A DNA stretch of 8,379 bases from Mariprofundaceae bacterium (lineage in GTDB: Bacteria > Pseudomonadota > Zetaproteobacteria > Mariprofundales > Mariprofundaceae). Made by a program: the position numbers and the translations under genes. The notes beneath the pieces are model-generated. The model saw nothing but the letters and a program-made list of their open reading frames with translations. It was not told the DNA's origin and ran no database searches. Location of the stretch: positions 1 through 8,379 of the forward strand of contig JAUZQP010000019.1 of NCBI GenBank assembly GCA_030950965.1, written 5' to 3'. This document shows positions 1 to 5,804 of this stretch, in pieces. The number at the start of each line of letters is the position of its first letter. Position 1 is the first letter of the stretch.

Positions 1-374
1 TTAATCGCTGCAATCACAGGTAATAGATCAGCCTTGAGAAAGTCCACCATATTCAAGGCTTGAAGGTCGGCAGGTAGCTGTGAAGCATTGTACGATGCTT
101 CGATGCGCAGTGGAATCACGACCTTATGAAGGGCTAATGCATAACGGTACTCGCGCTGGCAGGCGGGGGAATTTATGGAATGGCTTGATACTGCCAGCAA
201 CACCACATCGGCATCGCGAATTTGTTGCAAAATGCTTGACCACCAATGCACACCACCAGTGAGTTGTTGGTCGTACCATATATGGGTGAAATTAGACTTT
301 TTCAGCAGTTGTGTCAGCTCATCAACCTGTGCGCGATCTTTGCGTGAATAACTGATGAATATCGAACCTGACAC
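1..374 (-). CDS. TIR-domain protein, C-terminal part cut off by the window edge
   Basis: The reading frame runs leftward from a GTG at 374 and is still open at base 1, giving 124 residues plus two bases. The start is supported by a strong AAGGAGG at 379-385, four bases upstream; the ATG nearby is in another frame that stops early. The sequence shows a TIR fold: the box-1 strand IFISYSRKD (residues 5-13), a GVHWW segment (41-45) before a helix, the strand ADVVLLAVS (55-63), and the S-P-A-C-x-x-E motif (69-75). E75 sits where NAD-cleaving TIR domains carry their catalytic glutamate, and a late DFL strand lies near 111-113. TIR domains of this kind hydrolyse NAD or make NAD-derived signals in bacterial defence; activity here is inferred. 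The gene lies 82 bp downstream of, and in line with, the DUF4231 membrane-protein gene, so they are probably co-transcribed. What follows the TIR domain is outside the window. Confidence 0.85.
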   Translation of the reverse strand, partial: MSGSIFISYSRKDRAQVDELTQLLKKSNFTHIWYDQQLTGGVHWWSSILQQIRDADVVLLAVSSHSINSPACQREYRYALALHKVVIPLRIEASYNASQLPADLQALNMVDFLKADLLPVIAAI

Positions 375-378
375 ATAC

Positions 379-385
379 CCTCCTT
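379..385 (-). promoter_or_regulatory. Strong ribosome binding site that fixes the GTG start of the TIR gene
   Basis: AAGGAGG on the minus strand lies four bases before the GTG at 374. It is the only near-consensus site in the 82-bp gap behind the DUF4231 gene, and it selects the TIR frame over an overlapping ATG frame that ends after a few dozen codons. Confidence 0.7.
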
Positions 386-456
386 CGTTCCTCTAATTTT
401 TAAGCCTGCGAAGCTATGGTTTTATGGCTGGATTTCAATCATAGCAATCAGCAGTT

Positions 457-1308
457 TTAGCCATATGCATCATCATGTTTTTTCTTAGCATTTCTACTTT
501 CTGCCCATTGCCCTACTTCTGCCATCAAGATATTTTCACAATTCTCTGCCAACAGATCAAACGCCTGTTTTTTGTCGGCGTACTGACCCACGCCAATGTT
601 GAATTGGGATAGATGCGAATCCAAATCATGGTAGGTGGTGCGGTAGCGTAGCCAGTTTTCTTGGTATTTAAATAGGCTCAGCAGGCCTACGATGACTGCC
701 GAAGAGCCGCCTAAAACTGCCACTGGCCATTTAAACGCCATGTTGCCATCGGTGATAAAGCCTGTAAGCACAGGGACGGCGGCAGCGGCAATAATCGCGA
801 TGGTTTGCCAAAAGAAAAAACGCCATTGATTACAGTCTGCCTTTTTTTTGAAGTCGTCTATTTTTGATTGAATACGTTCTTTAATATAGGTGGTTTGTTC
901 AGCGGTTAATGAAGTATCGTCATTGATTTGTTCATACATATGCTCAAAAACATTCTTTTTGATGGCATAACCATCGCCGCCCTCAGCACGGTCAAACACT
1001 AAATAATCACCTGTGCTATACGGTGTTTCCCCCTCTTTGGTCTTGATAACACCACTTTTAGTGGCTACTTCTGCCCACACTGCCCCTATTTTTTTATACA
1101 CACCAGGGCTAACTTGCTGGTAATGCTCCCTGAAATAATCCTTCTCCACGGTGTACACTTCACCATTGTTGTTGACCAACCAACTGCCCCTTTTGCACAC
1201 TTGGGGTTTATTCCATTTTTGATATTCAAAACGCTTAAAACTCAGGTCTAACTGCACAGCTGTGACGTGATACTTCGGACGCTTGCGATAAACGATTCGT
1301 GTGCTCAT
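457..1308 (-). CDS. DUF4231/SLATT-like two-TM protein with duplicated PGDYG-like N-terminal domain
   Basis: This 283-residue protein has two parts. Residues about 5-128 are two copies of a PGDYG-like module. Copy 1 has VYRK, GSWLV (41-45) and KDYFREHYQQV (56-66). Copy 2 has VYKK, GDYLV (100-104) and KNVFEHMYEQI (118-128). Residues about 135-283 resemble DUF4231, a SLATT-type effector family: a charged helix, two hydrophobic segments (about 166-184 and 193-213), then the ENWLRYR stretch (217-223) and a closing AEVGQW (263-268). SLATT proteins are thought to act in the membrane as effectors or pore formers of nucleotide-signal conflict systems; that role is a family-level inference here. The ATG start follows AAGGGG by ten bases. 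The next gene downstream encodes a TIR domain, which suggests a two-gene TIR/2TM unit. The family call rests on remembered motifs, not on a search. Confidence 0.78.
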   Translation of the reverse strand: MSTRIVYRKRPKYHVTAVQLDLSFKRFEYQKWNKPQVCKRGSWLVNNNGEVYTVEKDYFREHYQQVSPGVYKKIGAVWAEVATKSGVIKTKEGETPYSTGDYLVFDRAEGGDGYAIKKNVFEHMYEQINDDTSLTAEQTTYIKERIQSKIDDFKKKADCNQWRFFFWQTIAIIAAAAVPVLTGFITDGNMAFKWPVAVLGGSSAVIVGLLSLFKYQENWLRYRTTYHDLDSHLSQFNIGVGQYADKKQAFDLLAENCENILMAEVGQWAESRNAKKKHDDAYG

Positions 1309-1319
1309 ATTAAAGTTTC

Positions 1320-1341
1320 CCCTTAGTTTTCCCTTAGTTTT
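1320..1341 (-). repeat. Perfect 11-bp tandem duplication next to the DUF4231 ribosome binding site
   Basis: CCCTTAGTTTT (plus strand) occurs at 1320-1330 and again at 1331-1341. On the coding strand each copy reads AAAACTAAGGG, so the Shine-Dalgarno-like AAGGG is duplicated; the copy nearer the start is the functional candidate. Copy-number change would alter leader length but not the coding frame. Confidence 0.8.
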
Positions 1342-1352
1342 ACGTTGAGTTC

Positions 1353-1373
1353 TGTAGGCTTATCATGCCTACA
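1353..1373. repeat. Perfect 7-bp inverted repeat with 7-nt loop
   Basis: TGTAGGC at 1353-1359 is the reverse complement of GCCTACA at 1367-1373, separated by TTATCAT. It lies 45-65 bp upstream of the DUF4231 start, in the region where its promoter should be. It could be an operator or a leader hairpin; no repressor gene is visible in the window. Confidence 0.55.
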
Positions 1374-1421
1374 TTGTGTCAGCGGTGTCCACGGTGACGA
1401 TGAATTTTTATCTTGTTTTAA

Positions 1422-1456
1422 TCCCCACACCATTTTTTTTCAAAGGGGTATGGGGA
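1422..1456. repeat. Imperfect hairpin with 10-bp arms
   Basis: TCCCCACACC at 1422-1431 pairs with GGTATGGGGA at 1447-1456, nine of ten positions matching, around a 15-base loop containing eight T residues. Neither strand has a U-run after the stem, so this is not a standard intrinsic terminator. It could still stop or slow read-through from the upstream operon. Confidence 0.45.
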
Positions 1457-1470
1457 ATGACCTGAATTCA

Positions 1471-1608
1471 GGCTTCCCTTTTAAGACGGTACAGCAAGTC
1501 TTTCAATGATTTAGAGAGGGTGCACCCACATCCTTTCTTTTATTGCATTTCTTGTGTTTGACATCTCTTTCATCGATTACAAGCTTGGTCCGTCTTAGAC
1601 GGGAAGGC
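1471..1608. repeat. 138-bp interval bounded by 19-bp imperfect inverted repeats, possible insertion-element remnant
   Basis: The left end GGCTTCCCTTTTAAGACGG (1471-1489) and the inverted right end GCCTTCCCGTCTAAGACGG (1608-1590) match at 16 of 19 positions. A shared CAAG can be aligned further in if a small gap is allowed. The interior has no coding capacity. Size and ends would fit a MITE or the collapsed ends of an insertion sequence, but I see no target-site duplication in the flanks. A large regulatory cruciform is the alternative. Confidence 0.4.
1518..1527. repeat. Perfect 10-bp palindrome GGGTGCACCC
   Basis: GGGTGCACCC is its own reverse complement and lies inside the 138-bp inverted-repeat interval. 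It could be a binding site for a dimeric regulator, but a 10-bp palindrome can also occur by chance. Confidence 0.35.
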
Positions 1609-1618
1609 TATTTTTACT

Positions 1619-2572
1619 TTAACGCTTGGTAAGCTTTGGCCCCATGTAAACAACTTGAATCTGGCGGCATTCTGGAGGAATGGGCCATTCAAAATGAATT
1701 CTTAGTTGAGGTGTCTTAATTTTCCCATGAAATGGGAAAAGCTTTACCTCATGGTTAGACAAGTCTTTAAAACTTAATGCACTTTTAAAATCTCGACACT
1801 CTGACTCTGAACTATCCGAAAACCATGATTTTTCACCTTGAAAATAATTTATGAGTATTTCGTTACTTTTCTTAGTGTGCTTTCCGACGTTATCACGGCT
1901 ATTGAGGTACTCTCGTAGAACTCTAAAACGCTCGCGTATGCTATCATAGTTTCCTCGGCTATAAGGAACAGGAGCCATTTGTTCAAAAATAAGATTAGAT
2001 AAAGTGAGGCAGGGGTATTCCTCAATGAGTCGTTCAATCGCTTCAGCCCAATTTTTAGGAGCAGGCAGCGATTGTCGCGCAGATGTGATTAATGCATCGG
2101 CAGTCCAAATATTGTTAATATCATAAAACCCCATAGGTTCTTCAACTAAGCCATGCTGAATAGTGATGGGGCTATGGTTAAACTGGCCTGTAAAACTGTA
2201 GGAGCAAACAGCCAGCTTCTTTATGGCACGTCTTGCACATTCACCTAAACCCTGATCCGTTACATCAATACCGTGACATTCAAAATAGTCATCTTCATGT
2301 GCAACACGATGATCTTGCCAAAAAGGTCCGTGTTTATTAACCCAACTGAGTAGCTGCCGCTTCAATGTTGGCGGGCTATATCTCATTACCGCTTGTGAGA
2401 ATGTAATATCCCCTACTACTTTAACACTTCCTAATTGCCTTGAGCATAGGAGATGTTGGTTTAATATGGCGTGGCTGTTTTTTGTTTGTAAGAAGACGGT
2501 CATTTTTTTGATGAAATCATCTTTGTCAACAAACTGCTGTTCTAACGAAAGGTCATTAAGAATCCATTCCAT
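1619..2572 (-). CDS. Unrecognised 317-residue protein, third gene of the DUF262-ATPase operon, candidate effector
   Basis: I do not recognise a named family. The ATG at 2572 starts five bases after the ATPase stop codon, which suggests translational coupling; a TTG at 2587 would add five residues and overlap the ATPase gene, but has no clear ribosome binding site. The protein is soluble, with no signal peptide or membrane segment. The N-terminal part (1-130) is mixed, with conserved-looking patches HGPFWQDHR (81-89) and DVTDQGLGECARR (103-115). A helical middle (about 175-245) contains R226-DNVGK-H232, which fits the loose Rx4-6H pattern of HEPN RNases. The last 70 residues look beta-rich, with PFHGKI (280-285), RIHFEW (291-296) and VVYMGPKLT (307-315), vaguely like a RelE-type ending. 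Both resemblances are weak. Position as last gene behind a sensor-like DUF262 protein and an ATPase makes it the likely effector or specificity subunit; that is inference. The coding sequence is AT-rich (18 G+C of 60 at 1801-1860). Confidence 0.8.
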   Translation of the reverse strand: MEWILNDLSLEQQFVDKDDFIKKMTVFLQTKNSHAILNQHLLCSRQLGSVKVVGDITFSQAVMRYSPPTLKRQLLSWVNKHGPFWQDHRVAHEDDYFECHGIDVTDQGLGECARRAIKKLAVCSYSFTGQFNHSPITIQHGLVEEPMGFYDINNIWTADALITSARQSLPAPKNWAEAIERLIEEYPCLTLSNLIFEQMAPVPYSRGNYDSIRERFRVLREYLNSRDNVGKHTKKSNEILINYFQGEKSWFSDSSESECRDFKSALSFKDLSNHEVKLFPFHGKIKTPQLRIHFEWPIPPECRQIQVVYMGPKLTKR

Positions 2573-2577
2573 ACCTG

Positions 2578-3675
2578 CTATGCCCAACCACTGAGTATCG
2601 CCAAGTCTTTGTCTGTTTGATCAAAAAAACCATCGGGCCATTCACTTAGCGAACCTTTTTTGTCCATGGAAGGTGAGGTGATATGTGGCGAAGTATTGGG
2701 TGTGTCAGATGATGAGAAAAAATGAATCGCCACCTTATCAGGCTGAATGATATGTTTTGCAACAGCTAAACGTATGCCATTCAAAACGTGGTCACTATGC
2801 GTCTCTACCACGACTTGAACTCCGGCGGCTGCGATAACACCTAAAAAATAACCAATGCGTGATTGTCCTTGAGGGTGAAGATGCGCTTCTGGGCTATCAA
2901 TAACCAGCAATTGCCCCTTTTTTGCGAGCAGTCCTGCAACAATAATGGGGAATGCATAGGTCAAACCATAACCAATATTTGCGGGCCGTTTCCATTGCTG
3001 TTGAAGTCCCGTTCGCATCTCTAACCGCACCAAAGATGTTCGTTCAACGCGCTCTGTATTTGCTTCGCTACCGGGGAAAATCTCATTTGCCCATGCATTA
3101 AATTGCCGCCGCATAACCAAAGCAGATTCTTGAGGGTGTGCTTTTTTTATATCAATTTCTTCATCAGAATACTCATGAAACCACCATGGAGCAAATTGAC
3201 CGCAATCACCCACATCTGCAAAAACAAGACTATCATCGTAGGGGAAAGGGAAGACATCAGATGTGCCGATGCGCGTAGCACTAATGTAAATGATATTGCT
3301 TAACATTGAAACAATAGGGTGCTCTGACGTTAGCGTGCTTGCTGGTTTTACCTGCAACGATGTTTTTGCACGCTCCGAAGCATCAAGTATGACTTGACCA
3401 TGCAAATCTTCTGTTGAATATTCCAATCGTATTTCTCGTTCATCGGCATTGTGGCATAGCACATCACCCACTGTTCCCAATTTAACCAAGTTTCCATTCA
3501 AAGGAACAGTCTGGCACTGATTATTTCTTTGAGCCATTTGAGCACCAAGCAACAATGATTGAATAGCGGTAGATTTGCCTGCGGCATTAAATCCCGTAAG
3601 TAAGGTTAATGGAGCTAATGGTAGCCATTGTTTTTTAAGACACTTGAAGTTCTCAATAAATAATTCTGTTAGCAT
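2578..3675 (-). CDS. ABC/AAA15-type ATPase with DUF3696-like C-terminus
   Basis: This is a 365-residue SMC/ABC-like ATPase. The N-terminal strand is followed by Walker A G28-FNAA-G-K34-S35. A signature-like NIGYGLTY lies at 233-240, Walker B with the HLHP motif at LLVIDSPEAHLHP (256-268, E263 the likely catalytic base), and the H-loop THSDH at 292-296. The tail with EWPDGFFDQ (345-353) matches the DUF3696 pattern that closes a subset of these ATPases. The length is normal, with no coiled-coil arm of SMC size. The start is taken at the second in-frame ATG because AAAGGA (3682-3687) lies six bases before it, whereas it directly abuts the first ATG at 3681. It is the middle gene of the operon, 55 bp after the DUF262 gene and five bases before the third gene. 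Such ATPases commonly serve as nucleotide-driven switches in phage-defence operons; the role here is inferred. Confidence 0.9.
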   Translation of the reverse strand: MLTELFIENFKCLKKQWLPLAPLTLLTGFNAAGKSTAIQSLLLGAQMAQRNNQCQTVPLNGNLVKLGTVGDVLCHNADEREIRLEYSTEDLHGQVILDASERAKTSLQVKPASTLTSEHPIVSMLSNIIYISATRIGTSDVFPFPYDDSLVFADVGDCGQFAPWWFHEYSDEEIDIKKAHPQESALVMRRQFNAWANEIFPGSEANTERVERTSLVRLEMRTGLQQQWKRPANIGYGLTYAFPIIVAGLLAKKGQLLVIDSPEAHLHPQGQSRIGYFLGVIAAAGVQVVVETHSDHVLNGIRLAVAKHIIQPDKVAIHFFSSSDTPNTSPHITSPSMDKKGSLSEWPDGFFDQTDKDLAILSGWA

Positions 3676-3681
3676 GATCAT

Positions 3682-3687
3682 TCCTTT
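3682..3687 (-). promoter_or_regulatory. Ribosome binding site deciding the ATPase start
   Basis: AAAGGA on the minus strand is six bases from the ATG at 3675 and zero bases from the in-frame ATG at 3681, so the second ATG is the better start. Confidence 0.6.
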
Positions 3688-3730
3688 GTGGTGTTTTACC
3701 TTTCGTTGAATTTAGAGCGTTAATCATCAG

Positions 3731-4843
3731 CTACGAAACCATTATATCAAAAATAGTATTACAACATGCATGCCTACATTGAACTTGTTCAGTATTATTG
3801 GTCGATAGCGTAATAGCTTCCATGAAACTAGGGTCTTCTAATACCTCCTTTACACAAGATATGATTTCACCACTTTCTGTTGTTTCTAGTTTTTTTTCAT
3901 GCTTAGCCATCACGGTAGATAAGGCATCAAACAATGATATATTAAACACTGATTTTGCACCCTCAGGTTTAGCTGCTAACAAGGACTTTCTAAAAGCATG
4001 TCTGCCGAAAAGCTTAAAGTTAAGGTGCATAGAACTACGAAATGCATTCATCATACTATCCAGATTTTCTTCGCTCATGGTGTTCATGTACGCTAATACC
4101 TTACCTAAATAACCTTCCATATCACCATTGTAATCATACCAATCTAAAAGATAGAAGGCACAAAAACGGTTAATGACCTGACGGTCTCGCATGGCTTTTT
4201 TTGCGTTTGATGAAAATACTGTAGCTTGCATAAACGATGAATCCTCACTGGCTGTTTTTAACCAGCGCGTTGCTGGGCCAGAATAGAGACAGTTTCTCAT
4301 TTGTTGACGTGTTAGGGGGACACCACTGTTGACTCGTTCAAAAATATCTAATCGCGCACGCTCTGGGGCTTTAGGGTCGAGGATGTATAGCGTTAATTGG
4401 GTGTCTTCAATGCGTTCTTGCAAATGGATAGGGAGTTCAGAAAATTTTCTATTCGTAATCAAAGATTCTGGATCATGAGTACCAATATGGGTTAGTGCAA
4501 AAACATCATTTAAATAATGATAGAATGTAGTAAGGCGCTGCAAGCCATCAACAACAATAATACGTCCATCAAGATCTTCAGCAACATAAAGAACGGGAAG
4601 TGGAATGCGCATAAGGCAAGATTCAATCAAGCGCGCTTGTCGTTCTGAATCCCATACAAAATCACGTTGAAATTCAGGATCTAATTTATATCGTCCTTTT
4701 CTTATGCGATGAACGACATCACCAACCGTTCTATTTTCTTTGCGCACAAAAACCGTATCAAGAGGATAATCCCCCCATGCTTCCGAGGATGATTCGTCCA
4801 ATCCTTCAATATCGTCGTGGTTATTGGAGATATTTGCCCCCAT
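3731..4843 (-). CDS. DUF262 (GmrS/SspE N-domain-like) protein lacking DUF1524
   Basis: This 370-residue protein has the DUF262 hallmarks: FQRDFVWD (58-65), IESCLMRIPLP (73-83), VVDGLQRL (97-104), and FERVNSG followed by RQQMRN (168-184). DUF262 has a ParB/sulfiredoxin-like fold, and in GmrSD and SspE it binds or hydrolyses nucleotides to license a linked nuclease. The usual DGQQR is DGLQR here. After about residue 200 I see a helical tail with no HNH motif of DUF1524, so this protein probably cannot cut DNA alone. A short cysteine cluster (C356, C360, C361) ends the protein. It is the first gene of a three-gene operon with the ATPase and the unassigned protein, and begins only 24 bp after the hemC stop. 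Its promoter must therefore lie in hemC, or it is read through from hemC. AAGGA lies about eleven bases before the ATG, a rather long spacing. Confidence 0.9.
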   Translation of the reverse strand: MGANISNNHDDIEGLDESSSEAWGDYPLDTVFVRKENRTVGDVVHRIRKGRYKLDPEFQRDFVWDSERQARLIESCLMRIPLPVLYVAEDLDGRIIVVDGLQRLTTFYHYLNDVFALTHIGTHDPESLITNRKFSELPIHLQERIEDTQLTLYILDPKAPERARLDIFERVNSGVPLTRQQMRNCLYSGPATRWLKTASEDSSFMQATVFSSNAKKAMRDRQVINRFCAFYLLDWYDYNGDMEGYLGKVLAYMNTMSEENLDSMMNAFRSSMHLNFKLFGRHAFRKSLLAAKPEGAKSVFNISLFDALSTVMAKHEKKLETTESGEIISCVKEVLEDPSFMEAITLSTNNTEQVQCRHACCNTIFDIMVS

Positions 4844-4867
4844 GTTGGTTGTAGTCCTTCAGTTGCC

Positions 4868-5788
4868 TTAACTGTTCTTATACACTTCGCGGAGGATCTC
4901 TTTTGCTCCTGCGACTAGCAGTTGTTCGGCGAGTTGGATGCCGAGTTCGGCGGCTTGCTGCCGTGAGCCGACCACTGTTTGGTCAAGTAATTCCACACCC
5001 TCAACATCACCGACACGGCCGCGAATGGTCAGTTGATCGCCGTCTAATGTGGCATGTCCAGCGATAGGTACTTGGCAACCACCTTCTAAATGGGCAAGGA
5101 AAGCGCGTTCGGCAGCCGTGCGGTCAACGGTGTCACGGTGATTGAGGCGGCATACCAAGGCGTTGATCGCTTCGGCATTGTCGCAGGTTTGAATGGCGAG
5201 TGTGCCTTGACCCACGGCTGGGAGCATCAGTTCTGGGTCAATCGCTCCGTCCATGCGTTCGTATAAACCTAAACGTTTAACACCGGCGGTGGCGAGGATG
5301 ACGGCATCGACTTCTACGCCGAGTTTATCCAACCGAGTCTGCACACTGCCACGCACCGAGACGCATGCCAGATGCGGATACCTCTTTTTCAACTGGCAAA
5401 TACGGCGCAAGCTGGATGAACCAACCTTTGCGCCAGCGGCTAAACCATCCAGCCCTACACGACCAACGGTGGCAATGGCATCGCGGGGGTCTGCGCGTTC
5501 GGGAATAGCGCAGATCGACATACCTTCGGGTAATTCGGTGGGAACATCCTTCATCGAATGGACGGCTACATCGGCGCGACCATCGGCGAGAGCCATGTCA
5601 ATTTCCTTGGTGAACAAGCCTTTTCCGCCGACTTTTGCCAAGGGAACATCCAAAATTTTATCACCCATGCTGACAATCTTCACCAATTCAGTGGTAAGGT
5701 CGGGCTGTAATTTTTTCAGTTCAGCGGCGACGTATTCTGCCTGCCATAAAGCGAGTGGTGAACGTCGTGTTGCAATGCGAATATGCAT
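4868..5788 (-). CDS. hemC: Hydroxymethylbilane synthase (porphobilinogen deaminase)
   Basis: HemC joins four porphobilinogen molecules into hydroxymethylbilane in tetrapyrrole synthesis, in the cytoplasm. The 306-residue protein is full length. It shows IATRRSPLALWQA (5-17), the HSMKDVP motif (77-83) with catalytic Asp81, RGSVQTR (146-152) carrying the substrate-binding arginines (the usual RGNV has N replaced by S), LPAVGQG (189-195), and EGGCQVPIA (235-243) with Cys238, the attachment point of the dipyrromethane cofactor. The ATG follows GGAG (5794-5797) by five bases. It lies 16 bp after ubiA in the same direction and was probably co-transcribed with it. Many proteobacteria have hemD next; here a DUF262 gene follows after 24 bp instead. 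Confidence 0.98.
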   Translation of the reverse strand: MHIRIATRRSPLALWQAEYVAAELKKLQPDLTTELVKIVSMGDKILDVPLAKVGGKGLFTKEIDMALADGRADVAVHSMKDVPTELPEGMSICAIPERADPRDAIATVGRVGLDGLAAGAKVGSSSLRRICQLKKRYPHLACVSVRGSVQTRLDKLGVEVDAVILATAGVKRLGLYERMDGAIDPELMLPAVGQGTLAIQTCDNAEAINALVCRLNHRDTVDRTAAERAFLAHLEGGCQVPIAGHATLDGDQLTIRGRVGDVEGVELLDQTVVGSRQQAAELGIQLAEQLLVAGAKEILREVYKNS

Positions 5789-5804
5789 GAAAACTCCAGT
5801 GTTT

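Larger units (their letters stand above)
1309..1618. other. 310-bp non-coding gap between the two accessory modules
   Basis: I see no convincing reading frame on either strand here. The gap holds an 11-bp tandem duplication beside the DUF4231 start, a 7-bp-stem hairpin (1353-1373), a 10-bp stem with one mismatch (1422-1456), a perfect 10-bp palindrome (1518-1527) and a 138-bp interval bounded by 19-bp imperfect inverted repeats (1471-1608). The promoter of the DUF4231-TIR pair and the 3' end of the DUF262-ATPase operon should both lie here. None of the hairpins is followed by a clear U-tract in the minus direction, so I do not call a terminator. Confidence 0.6.

Noticed and set aside
80..262. 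Open frame of 60 codons on the plus strand
   Set aside because: It lies wholly antisense to the TIR coding sequence, has no ribosome binding site, and its product has no recognisable pattern.
1353..1373. Inverted repeat considered as an integron attC site
   Set aside because: The required outer core sites are not visible, and no integrase or cassette pattern is present.
1590..1602. CCGTCT-T-AGACGG hairpin considered as a terminator for the DUF262-ATPase operon
   Set aside because: A one-base loop is not possible, the relaxed stem is only four pairs, and no U-run follows in the minus direction.
2578..4843. ATPase plus partner considered as a PARIS-type or GmrSD system
   Set aside because: There is no TOPRIM (DUF4435) partner for PARIS, and no DUF1524 nuclease for GmrSD.
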